From RYN-433 sp036558265 (GTDB taxonomy: Bacteria > Planctomycetota > Phycisphaerae > Tepidisphaerales > Tepidisphaeraceae), in NCBI GenBank assembly GCA_036558265.1, contig DATBFY010000477.1, positions 1 through 14,367 of the forward strand: a stretch of DNA of 14,367 nt. The letters run 5' to 3'. The position numbers and the translations under genes are program-made. Under the pieces are notes generated by a model. It had not been told where the DNA came from, made no database searches, and saw nothing but the letters and a program-made list of their open reading frames with translations. This document shows, in pieces, positions 1-7,160 of the stretch (positions are counted from its first letter, which is position 1; each line of letters opens with the position of its first letter).

Positions 1-15
1 AGCACCACGATCCAC

Positions 16-46
16 GTCGACCGGTCACACCACGGCGGTCGACCGC
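16..46. promoter_or_regulatory. Repeated GTCGACCG and 12-bp palindrome upstream of the pilus block
   Basis: Seen directly: GTCGACCG occurs at 16-23 and 38-45, with starts 22 bp apart, about two helical turns. The second copy lies inside the perfect palindrome GCGGTCGACCGC (35-46). This is the only sequence available upstream of the first gene. It could be an operator or a small RNA hairpin in a leader. I see no convincing -35/-10 pair here, so the promoter may lie beyond the left edge. In GC-rich DNA such palindromes also arise by chance. Confidence 0.3.
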
Positions 47-81
47 ACGACAGACGGCACGCACGACGACGAGGAGACATC

Positions 82-2415
82 ATGGCTAACCCGCGATTCG
101 CCTGGGGCATCGACATCGGCAATCGGGCGCTCAAGGCGATCAAGCTCGTCCGCGACGGGGACAACCTCCGCATGGACGACGTCGAGGTGATCGAGCACGA
201 GCAGGTCCTCTCCAATAGTGGCGACAACCGCGAGACGTTGATCCAGACCGCCCTCGCGAATTTCGCCCAGCGGCACGTCACCAAGGGCGGGGTCGTCGCC
301 GTCGGGGTCTCCGGGCAGTCCTCCTTCGCCCGCTTCATCAAGCTCCCCCCCGTCGAGAAGAACAAGATCCCCGAGATCGTCCGCTTCGAGGCCATCCAGC
401 AGATCCCCTTCCCGCTCGACCAGGTCGAGTGGTCCTACCAGCTCTTCCGCCAGCCCGATTCGCCCGACGTCGAGGTCGGCATCTTCGCCATGCGCAAAGA
501 GCTGGTGAACCAGCAGATCAAGTACTTCACCGACATGGACATGAACGTCCAGGTCGTGCAGATGAGCCCGCTGGCCGTCTACAACGCGATGTACTACGAC
601 AATCGCCTGGCGGACGGCACCACCATGATCCTGGACCTGGGGGCCGAGAACGCCGACCTGATCATCGCCGAGGGCGAGTCGGTCTGGCTCCGCAGCGTGC
701 CGATCGGCGGCAACAACTTCACCGAGTCGCTGGTCAAGGCGTTCAAGCTGAACTTCGCCAAGGCCGAGGAGCTCAAACGCAACGCCCAGACGAGCAAGTA
801 CGCGCGGCAGATCTTCCAGGCGATGCGGCCGATCTTCGCCGACCTGGTCGCCGAAGTGCAGCGGTCGATCGGGTTCTACTCGTCGGTTCACCGCGACAGC
901 CGGATCAAGCGGATCGTCGCCCTGGGGAACACCTTCCGCCTGCCGACCCTCCAGAAGTACCTCCAGCAGAACCTTCAGATCGAAGTGGAGCGACTGGACA
1001 GCTTCACGGCGGGGCAGCCGGACGACGGCCGCCAGGCCGCCGTGCTGAGCGACAACATCGCCTCGATGGCCGGCGCTTACGGCCTGGCGCTCCAGGCGAT
1101 GGGCCAGGGCAAGATCGCCTCGTCCCTCCTCCCGCTGGAGATCAAGCGAGCCAAGATCTGGCAGGAGAAGACCCGCTGGTTCGCCGCCGCCGCCGCGGTG
1201 TTCCTGCTGGGCGCCGGCGTCAAGTACGGTACTTACTACTTCCACAACCAGAAGTTCGAGTCCAACGCGGGCGTGCAGCGCACGATCGACGGTGCGGTCC
1301 AGCAGGCCGAGAAGCTCGACCGCGGCTGGCAGGATATCGAGAGCTCCGGTGAGCCCGACAAGATCCGCATCCGCAACGTGAACTCGCTCCAGCAATACCG
1401 CGACCTCTGGGGCGACCTCTGGGTGGACCTCACGCGCTCGCTCCCCCAGCAGAACGGCGCGGATGCCGGGAAGCTTAAGACCACGCCGCGCGCCGACCGG
1501 CAGCAGGTCTTCATCGATTCGATCAACTCGCAGTACCGCACGGACATGGGCGCGATCCTCAAGGCCGGCGATGAGCAGTTCAAGACGCTCGCCAACCCGA
1601 GCGGCGCGGCCGCCGGTACGGTCAGCAATCCGTACACCCAGGGCGCCGGGGATGCGGGCGCGCGATTCCGCGGCAGTGAGGATCGCGGCGGTTACGGCCG
1701 CGGACGCGAGCGGGGGGGGTACGTCCAGCCCTCCGCGCCCGCCCCCGACGATGCCGCCGCCGGCGGCGGCACCGGCACCGAGGCAACCGAGCGCGGCTAC
1801 CTGATCACTCTCCAGCTCACCTCCCCCAATAAGAACGCCCCGGCGCTGGTCGATTCCACCCTCGTGAAGGACCTGTTGAGCAAGGTCTCGCAGGCTAACG
1901 CCTTCAAGGAACAGAAGAATTACTACGTCGGGCGTGCGACGATCGTCTCGGCACAGCAGATCCTGTCCGACGACGCGCGCAAGGCCAAGATCAAGGCCGA
2001 TTACGACGCCAAGCGACAGGCCCAGGAAATGGCCCGCCAGGGTCAGTTGGGAACCGGTGGCGCAGCCGATTACCGCACGGGTGGTGGCGGCTACGGTCGA
2101 GGCCGCGCCGGCATGGGACGGGGCGAACGCGGAGGGTTTCCCACCCGCCCTGGCCCCGACATCGCCGGTTTGCGACCCAACGTGACCCGCGGGGGGGAGT
2201 CCGGCACCGATAAGGCCGACGCCGAAGCCTTTAACGACCCGCTTTACCCCGGCGAGCAGGTGCTCAACGACTGGGAGCTGACCGTCCTGGTCGCCGTCGT
2301 GCTCGACCCCAAGGCCCCGCAACCGGCGGACGGATCGGCGGGCGCCCAGACGGCCTCCGCCACCGACGTCGCCGACGATCGCCGGACCGCCTCAACCGTC
2401 TCCGGCAACCGTTAG
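82..2415 (+). CDS. pilM: Type IV pilus assembly protein PilM fused to a PilN-like membrane segment
   Basis: Likely role: cytoplasmic actin-like PilM of the pilus inner-membrane alignment complex, here continuous with its usual partner PilN. The ATG at 82 has a GAGGAG site (71-76) five bases upstream. Residues 1-340 form a PilM/FtsA-like ATPase fold: a first phosphate loop near 8-23 (GIDIGNRALKAIKL), a DLGA motif at 185-188, VPIGGNNFT at about 206-214, and an ALGNTFRLP segment at 280-288, where PilM proteins usually have a more glycine-rich motif. LLPLE at 349-353, then a basic stretch and one membrane helix (about 366-383), match the start of PilN proteins. The remaining ~390 residues would be periplasmic. 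A segment near 599-655 looks structured; Arg/Gly/Tyr-rich stretches at about 528-547 and 665-689 look disordered. PilM is usually about 350 residues and PilN about 200, so 777 exceeds both together. Fold assignment is confident; the fusion is inferred from the LLP-basic-helix pattern. Confidence 0.85.
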   Translation: MANPRFAWGIDIGNRALKAIKLVRDGDNLRMDDVEVIEHEQVLSNSGDNRETLIQTALANFAQRHVTKGGVVAVGVSGQSSFARFIKLPPVEKNKIPEIVRFEAIQQIPFPLDQVEWSYQLFRQPDSPDVEVGIFAMRKELVNQQIKYFTDMDMNVQVVQMSPLAVYNAMYYDNRLADGTTMILDLGAENADLIIAEGESVWLRSVPIGGNNFTESLVKAFKLNFAKAEELKRNAQTSKYARQIFQAMRPIFADLVAEVQRSIGFYSSVHRDSRIKRIVALGNTFRLPTLQKYLQQNLQIEVERLDSFTAGQPDDGRQAAVLSDNIASMAGAYGLALQAMGQGKIASSLLPLEIKRAKIWQEKTRWFAAAAAVFLLGAGVKYGTYYFHNQKFESNAGVQRTIDGAVQQAEKLDRGWQDIESSGEPDKIRIRNVNSLQQYRDLWGDLWVDLTRSLPQQNGADAGKLKTTPRADRQQVFIDSINSQYRTDMGAILKAGDEQFKTLANPSGAAAGTVSNPYTQGAGDAGARFRGSEDRGGYGRGRERGGYVQPSAPAPDDAAAGGGTGTEATERGYLITLQLTSPNKNAPALVDSTLVKDLLSKVSQANAFKEQKNYYVGRATIVSAQQILSDDARKAKIKADYDAKRQAQEMARQGQLGTGGAADYRTGGGGYGRGRAGMGRGERGGFPTRPGPDIAGLRPNVTRGGESGTDKADAEAFNDPLYPGEQVLNDWELTVLVAVVLDPKAPQPADGSAGAQTASATDVADDRRTASTVSGNR

Positions 2416-2419
2416 TCGT

Positions 2420-2434
2420 CCGGCGGCGCGCCGG
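2420..2434 (+). other. Hairpin in the leader of the second pilus-block gene
   Basis: Just after the stop codon of the PilM-like gene, CCGGCG (2420-2425) and CGCCGG (2429-2434) form a 6-bp stem around a GCG loop. No T-run follows, so it is not a standard intrinsic terminator. It could stabilise RNA ends or lower read-through between the two genes. The rest of this 67-bp gap holds a tandem GCACCCT pair and the ribosome binding site of the next gene. Confidence 0.3.
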
Positions 2435-2482
2435 CGAGTTCGCGCACCCTGCACCCTGTGAGTCCGCACACCTGAGGTCAAA

Positions 2483-3868
2483 ATGGAAATCGTCAAGAAG
2501 AACCTGTTCAGCATCATCTGCGGGGTGGTCGCCGTCGCCGCCGTCGTTGCGGTCTTCGTCTGGCCGCTCAACGGCTACTTCGACGAGCTGTCGCAGAAAG
2601 CCCAGGCGCGGGCGGCGGTTTACGGCAAGATCGATACGCTCACCCGAAAGACGCGCAGCCTCCCCGTGTTCGACCCCAAGAACCCCGAGGCCGGTACGCT
2701 GACGCGCTTCCCCAGCAACACCCTGATCAAGCGCGGCAAGGACGCCAAGGACGAGGTCAATGCCAAGAGCATGAAGACCTACGACCTGGCCTGGCATCTG
2801 AATTACCAGGGCCATGGCCTGGCGGTCCCCAACAGCCTGCCCAACCCCTCGAGCGTGACCCAGATCAACTTCCGCAGCGACCTGCAGAAGAAGTTCGACG
2901 AGCTGCGCGAGGGCGAGCTGGCCGCCGGCGTCCCGCCGACCCCCGAACAGCTCGAGATCCGCAAGGGCGCGATCTGGGACGAGCTGAAGAAAAAGCTGGT
3001 CGTCGTCGGCGACCAGGTTACCAATAAGGACCAGGTTATGGCCGAGTACGACGACCTGGTGCGCAAGCTGCCCGACGTGATGAAGCAGGAGATGGCGACC
3101 GGGCACAAGATGTACATCAACCCCCTTGAGGTGATGAAGGTCTCGGCGCTCATCCCCGACAACGGCAAGGCCCCGGACGTGGTGAGCATGTGGTGGGCCC
3201 AGGTCGAGTACTGGGTCGCCCGGGACGTGGGCGCCGCGATCGCCGAGATGAACGCCAATGCCAAGAATGTCACCGACGCGCCGGTGAAGAACCTGGTGGC
3301 GCTGATCGTCAAGGACGACTTCTTCCCGTCGATCGGTGGCGTCGGCGGGGCGGTCGGGGGCGGCCGAGTCATGGGAACCACCGCCGACTCCGGCGCCGCC
3401 GGTGACGCCGGTGCGACCCCCGCGACCGGCGGGCAGCCCGACCCGACCGTCGCCCTGCCCGATGGCTCGTCGATCAGCCCGACCAAGCGGATCTCCAACA
3501 ACCTCTTCGACGTCGTCCAGTTCACCATGTCCGTTGACGTCGATGCCGACCAGGTGGCGCTCTTCCTCAAGACGCTGGCGACCAACCGCTTCCTCACCGT
3601 GACCCGCCTGGAGATGAACCCCGTGGACTCGCAGCTTATGCAGGTCGGCGGGTACGTGTACGGATCGCGCCCCGTCGTCACGCTGAACCTCGACTGCGAG
3701 TCACTGTTCATGCGGCAATGGACGATCAACCTGATGCCCGACATGATCAAGCGGGCGCTGGGCATCCCGACGGGGCCCGGTGACACGCAGCAACCGGCAG
3801 TGGCGCCCCAGCCCGTGGCTCAGCCCGTGGCGCCCGCCGTGCCCCGCCGAGGGACCGTACGAGACTGA
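2483..3868 (+). CDS. PilO-like single-pass membrane protein of the pilus block
   Basis: The protein has 461 residues. The ATG at 2483 has GAGG (2474-2477) five bases upstream. A short cytoplasmic N-terminus is followed by one membrane helix at about 8-29, then a charged, probably helical or coiled region, as in PilO. A Gly/Ala-rich linker (about 284-330) leads to a compact domain at about 340-425. Its predicted strand-helix-strand pattern, starting NLFDVVQFTMSVDVD, resembles the ferredoxin-like C-terminal domain of PilO. The tail from about 427 is rich in Pro, Ala and Gln and ends RRGTVRD. Typical PilO is near 200 residues, so this is more than twice the usual size. Position directly after a PilM-PilN-like gene, on the same strand with a 67-bp gap, supports a role as the next member of the alignment complex. 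PilO is the best guess, from topology and position rather than clear sequence identity. Confidence 0.6.
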   Translation: MEIVKKNLFSIICGVVAVAAVVAVFVWPLNGYFDELSQKAQARAAVYGKIDTLTRKTRSLPVFDPKNPEAGTLTRFPSNTLIKRGKDAKDEVNAKSMKTYDLAWHLNYQGHGLAVPNSLPNPSSVTQINFRSDLQKKFDELREGELAAGVPPTPEQLEIRKGAIWDELKKKLVVVGDQVTNKDQVMAEYDDLVRKLPDVMKQEMATGHKMYINPLEVMKVSALIPDNGKAPDVVSMWWAQVEYWVARDVGAAIAEMNANAKNVTDAPVKNLVALIVKDDFFPSIGGVGGAVGGGRVMGTTADSGAAGDAGATPATGGQPDPTVALPDGSSISPTKRISNNLFDVVQFTMSVDVDADQVALFLKTLATNRFLTVTRLEMNPVDSQLMQVGGYVYGSRPVVTLNLDCESLFMRQWTINLMPDMIKRALGIPTGPGDTQQPAVAPQPVAQPVAPAVPRRGTVRD

Positions 3869-3886
3869 ACACGATCACGTTTAGCG

Positions 3887-3950
3887 GCGGTCCGAAGGAC
3901 CGCGCGTCTCAACAACGCACGACGAGCGACAACGAGCAACAACGAGCAAG
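3887..3950 (+). promoter_or_regulatory. Leader with 7-bp hairpin and degenerate 10-base repeats
   Basis: This lies in the 124-bp gap before the third pilus-block gene. GCGGTCC (3887-3893) and GGACCGC (3897-3903) form a 7-bp stem around a GAA loop. Four successive 10-base blocks (3911-3950) then vary around AACGAGCAAC, the last two differing only at the final base. No T-run follows the stem. The hairpin ends and the later ACGCACGACGA (3915-3925) also occur upstream of the first gene (35-46 and 59-69) with nearly the same spacing. This may be a shared leader element or RNA-processing site. Confidence 0.35.
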
Positions 3951-3992
3951 ACACCCGGGATCGGAACCTCATTCAGCAGCAGCAGGTGCACC

Positions 3993-6191
3993 ATGAAAAA
4001 AGTGGTAGCTTTTTTGGAAGAGTACGCGGAATGGCTGGCATTGGGCGTCGCCTGCCTCTTCCTCCTTTACATGGTCTGGTCGTACGTGATCAGCCCCGAG
4101 CCCCTGAAGGTGGCGGTCGGCGGGGAGAAGCAGATGCCTGGCGACGTTGACACGTACGTCAGCTCGCACGCCGTCAACCGGCTCCAGGACGCGATGAACG
4201 CGCCCGCCGACGTGAAGATCCCCGTCCCCGATTTCGACAAGGAATTCGCCACCGCGATGGGGCCCAATCGCCCCCACATGGCCAAGGAATTCCTCGCCGT
4301 GAACGTACCCTTCCGGCCGCTCGCGCCGGGCGTGGAGTATGTCAAGGCGGCTCCCAGCGGCGAGGACCACAAGTTCGTGATGGACATCAAGGTGCCCACG
4401 CCAGTTTGGGACGTGAAATTTTCAGCTCAGGGCAACTCGCTGGTCATGCCGCCACCCCCGCCCCCCGAGGGTGAGAACCCCGACGACCCCCAGCAGCAGG
4501 CGGCGGCCGCGCCCCCACCGATCCAGCCCCCGGTCCAGGGAGGCACGCCGGAGGAGAACGCCGTCTTGCTCGCCAACGCCTTGGACAAGTACTGGATCAC
4601 CGTCGAGGCCAAGCTCCCCATGAAGGGTCTGGTGGACGAGTGGAAGCGGGTGTTCTACGACCCCAAGACCAAGCGCCCCTGGCCCAACGTCCCCCAGGAG
4701 GGAATCCCGACGTCGTTCATGCAGGTTGAAGTCGAGCGCGAGGAGCAGGTCGGCCCCAACCAGTGGGGCAACAAGGTGACGCTCAAGCCGCTGCCGCTGG
4801 TGCATGCGGAGAACTATCCCAAGGAGGGTGACCGCGTCCAGGAAGAGCGGTATCGCGCCTGGGCCGAACAGCGCCAGGTGGACGTGGTCGAGCCCGCGTT
4901 CTACCAGATCATCAAGGGCGACCCCTGGTACGTCCCGTCCCTGGGCGCGCCCAAGGATCAGAACCAACTCGCCGCCGAGGCCGCCAATCAGCAGCCCTTT
5001 GACCCGGCCAACCCGCCCAATCGCACGCTGACAACCTGGGAGAAACAGCAGGTCTACATTTACAAGCAGAAGGTGCGCGAGGAACAGCAGAAGCAGGAAG
5101 CCGTCCAGCGCAAGGCCAAGCTCGACTCCACCCGTTCGGGCACCGGCAGCGAAGGCAGCGGGTCGCGTGGCGGCGGCGGTGGCCGGCGCTCGATCGGCGG
5201 CTACGCGCCGCTCCCGATCGAGCTCGCCTCCGGCCAGGGCATCAGCGACGACGGCGGGGGCTACGGCCGCCGCCGTGGTCCCGCGCAGCAGCAACCGGGG
5301 CAGGTGCCCCCGATGACGCCCGGCGCCCGCGGCGGGGGGTTTGACCGCGGCGGTTACGCCCCGGGTTACAACCCGCGCGACCTCCGCTACCGCAACACGC
5401 CAGACCGCTCGGGTGAGTATCGCAGGCGCTCTCTCGACGCCTCCACGCCCCCCGCGATCGATCCGAGCACAGGATTCACGCCCAGCGCCGCGCTCGCCGG
5501 CCCGTTCGACCCCACACGGCTTCCCGTTGACATCAAGGGCAACGTCCCCGACGTGATCATGTGGGCCCACGACGACACCGCCGTGCCCGGCAAGAACTAC
5601 CGCTACCGGCTGCGCGTCAAGATCAAGAATCCGCTCTACGCGACGTTCGGCCTGGCCAAGGACCAGAAGGACGCCGAAACCTTCGCGCTCATGAGCGACT
5701 GGACCCCCTGGAAGGAGATCCGGGCCCCGCGCAGCACCGATTACTTCTTCGCCACCTACCGCGCGCAATTGCAGGCGGGCACGATCCTCTCGGTCAACGT
5801 GGACGTCTTCAAGCGCCAGAAGGGCGAGTGGTCGATGGCGACGTTCACCGTCGCGCCCGGCGACGCGATCGGCGGCGTGAAGAACGGCGTCGACTACGCG
5901 ACCGGCAAGACCCTGGTCGACCTGCGCCGCGACGTGCGCGACAAGGACGTGAAGATCATGGTCGCCGACGAGGTCGGCACCATCGACACCGTCGATTTCC
6001 AGGACCAGGTCAACGACGACTGGTACAAGTCGCTCAAGGAGAAGATCAGCAACGCGCAGGCTCTGCTGCAGGGCGCACAGGACGGCGCCAATGGCGGCGG
6101 CAACGGCGCCGTTCCCGCCGGCGGCACCGGCCCCAGCTCCGCCCTGATTAACGAGGTGGGCGCCCGCCGGGCGCGCGGCGTCCGCGACTGA
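3993..6191 (+). CDS. Large single-pass membrane protein of the pilus block, unassigned
   Basis: I do not recognise this 732-residue protein. The ATG at 3993 has only a weak AGGTG (3984-3988) four bases upstream. One membrane helix lies at about 14-33, and the bulk should be extracytoplasmic. In order: a segment to about 150, a Pro/Gln/Ala-rich linker (about 152-185), a middle region with many charged residues, a Gly/Arg/Tyr/Pro-rich low-complexity region (about 385-485), and a C-terminal domain. That domain starts near 520 with WAHDDTAVPGKNYRYRLRVK and runs to about 630; its alternating strands suggest a fibronectin-III-like beta sandwich. The end is Gly/Ala-rich and closes RRARGVRD, similar to the RRGTVRD end of the preceding protein. 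A PilP-like role (link to the outer-membrane secretin) would suit the position, but no sequence feature proves it. The RG-rich region resembles those in the PilM-like protein, which supports joint function. Confidence 0.75.
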   Translation: MKKVVAFLEEYAEWLALGVACLFLLYMVWSYVISPEPLKVAVGGEKQMPGDVDTYVSSHAVNRLQDAMNAPADVKIPVPDFDKEFATAMGPNRPHMAKEFLAVNVPFRPLAPGVEYVKAAPSGEDHKFVMDIKVPTPVWDVKFSAQGNSLVMPPPPPPEGENPDDPQQQAAAAPPPIQPPVQGGTPEENAVLLANALDKYWITVEAKLPMKGLVDEWKRVFYDPKTKRPWPNVPQEGIPTSFMQVEVEREEQVGPNQWGNKVTLKPLPLVHAENYPKEGDRVQEERYRAWAEQRQVDVVEPAFYQIIKGDPWYVPSLGAPKDQNQLAAEAANQQPFDPANPPNRTLTTWEKQQVYIYKQKVREEQQKQEAVQRKAKLDSTRSGTGSEGSGSRGGGGGRRSIGGYAPLPIELASGQGISDDGGGYGRRRGPAQQQPGQVPPMTPGARGGGFDRGGYAPGYNPRDLRYRNTPDRSGEYRRRSLDASTPPAIDPSTGFTPSAALAGPFDPTRLPVDIKGNVPDVIMWAHDDTAVPGKNYRYRLRVKIKNPLYATFGLAKDQKDAETFALMSDWTPWKEIRAPRSTDYFFATYRAQLQAGTILSVNVDVFKRQKGEWSMATFTVAPGDAIGGVKNGVDYATGKTLVDLRRDVRDKDVKIMVADEVGTIDTVDFQDQVNDDWYKSLKEKISNAQALLQGAQDGANGGGNGAVPAGGTGPSSALINEVGARRARGVRD

Positions 6192-6264
6192 CACGCGCCC
6201 CGCGCGCGGTCAGCACATTTTCGCAGGGATCGGGATGCGCGCGCGCGCCACGCCGCACCGCCGC

Positions 6265-6293
6265 TTGTCGCGCGGCGCGGGCCCCCATACACT
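6265..6293 (+). promoter_or_regulatory. Sigma-70-like promoter of sdhB
   Basis: TTGTCG (6265-6270) and TACACT (6288-6293) are separated by 17 bp, the ideal spacing. Transcription would start near 6300, only a few bases before the ATG at 6303, so the mRNA would be nearly leaderless. This fits the lack of a ribosome binding site before sdhB. The -35 box lies in the loop of a weak inverted repeat (6259-6264 with 6272-6277). The upstream part of this 111-bp gap is very GC-rich, and I see no clear terminator for the pilus block in it. Confidence 0.45.
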
Positions 6294-6302
6294 CTGCCTG
6301 AC

Positions 6303-7100
6303 ATGAATTCAGCAGGCACCCCCGCGGCGTCGACCGGCAGTACCTCCGAGCGACGGGTCACGGTTCGCATCAAGCGTCAGGCCAGACCAGAAGCCGCGCC
6401 GCACTGGGAGCAATTCGCCGTTCCCGTGCGGCCCAACATGAACGTCATCTCCGTGCTCCAGTGGATCGCCGCCCACCCGACGACGATCGACGGCGCGACC
6501 ACGACGCCCCCCGTCTACGACAGCGGGTGCCTCGAGGAGGTCTGCGGCGCCTGCACCATGCTGATCAACGGCAAGACGCGGCAGGCGTGCTCGGCGCTGG
6601 TGGAACGGATCTCGCCGGGCCTCGGCCCGATCATCCTCGAGCCGATGACCAAATTCCCCGTGATCCGCGACCTGTTCGTGGACCGCGCGCGGCTCTTCGA
6701 CGACCTCAAGCGCGTCAAGGCCTGGGTGCCGATCGACGGCACCTACGACCTGGGCCCCGGCCCGGCGATCAGCCAGCGGCTCCAGGAAACGCGCTACCCG
6801 CTCTCGCGCTGCATCTCCTGCGGCTGCTGCCTCGAGGCCTGTCCCCAGTACACCCCGGCGAACCGGTTCGTGGGGGCGGCCGTCATCAGTCAGGCGCGGC
6901 TCTTCAACGACCACCCCACCGGCGCGGCGCTCAAGGACGAGCGGCTCGAGGCGCTGATGGGAGAGGGGGGCGTGCAGGACTGTGGCAAGGCGGGCAACTG
7001 TGTCCAGGTCTGCCCCAAGGAGATCCCCCTGCTGGAATCCATCGCCGCCGTCCAGCGCCAGGCGACCGTCTACACGATCAAGAAGTTCTTCAGCAAGTAA
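6303..7100 (+). CDS. sdhB: Succinate dehydrogenase/fumarate reductase iron-sulfur subunit
   Basis: The 265-residue electron-transfer subunit of complex II passes electrons from the flavoprotein SdhA to quinone. All three cluster motifs are visible. The N-terminal ferredoxin-like domain has C-x4-C-x2-C-x11-C for [2Fe-2S] (first Cys at about residue 77). The C-terminal domain has C-x2-C-x2-C-x3-CP (CISCGCCLEACP) for [4Fe-4S], and C-x5-C-x3-CP followed by KEIPL for [3Fe-4S]. The CPKEIPL ending resembles Bacillus-type SdhB more than the E. coli form. Length is normal. The ATG at 6303 has no ribosome binding site but is needed to include the first strand (RVTVRIKRQ). Neither sdhA nor sdhC flanks it: upstream is the pilus block and downstream a hydrolase, so the partner subunits must be encoded elsewhere. 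Function is near certain; whether it acts as dehydrogenase or reductase cannot be told here. Confidence 0.95.
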   Translation: MNSAGTPAASTGSTSERRVTVRIKRQARPEAAPHWEQFAVPVRPNMNVISVLQWIAAHPTTIDGATTTPPVYDSGCLEEVCGACTMLINGKTRQACSALVERISPGLGPIILEPMTKFPVIRDLFVDRARLFDDLKRVKAWVPIDGTYDLGPGPAISQRLQETRYPLSRCISCGCCLEACPQYTPANRFVGAAVISQARLFNDHPTGAALKDERLEALMGEGGVQDCGKAGNCVQVCPKEIPLLESIAAVQRQATVYTIKKFFSK

Positions 7101-7160
7101 AGCCTTCCTTTCGCTTGTAAAATCCGCCCGACACGCGCGCGTGAACTTTGGAGGATCGCC

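Noticed and set aside
25..2322. 765-codon open frame on the minus strand opposite the PilM-like gene
   Set aside because: It mirrors the codon bias of the + strand gene in GC-rich DNA, has no ribosome site or recognisable domain, and its translation is rich in repetitive Leu/Val/Gly/Arg/Asp.
3887..3903. Intrinsic terminator after the PilO-like gene
   Set aside because: The 7-bp stem is good but no T-run follows, and the next gene is on the same strand.
4422..6194. 590-codon open frame on the minus strand opposite the third pilus-block gene
   Set aside because: It is antisense to a gene with a membrane helix and coherent domains, and shows the same shadow composition.
7118..7123. TAAAAT as a -10 box for the hydrolase gene
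   Set aside because: No acceptable -35 lies at 16-18 bp, so it may be a chance AT-rich hexamer after the sdhB stop.
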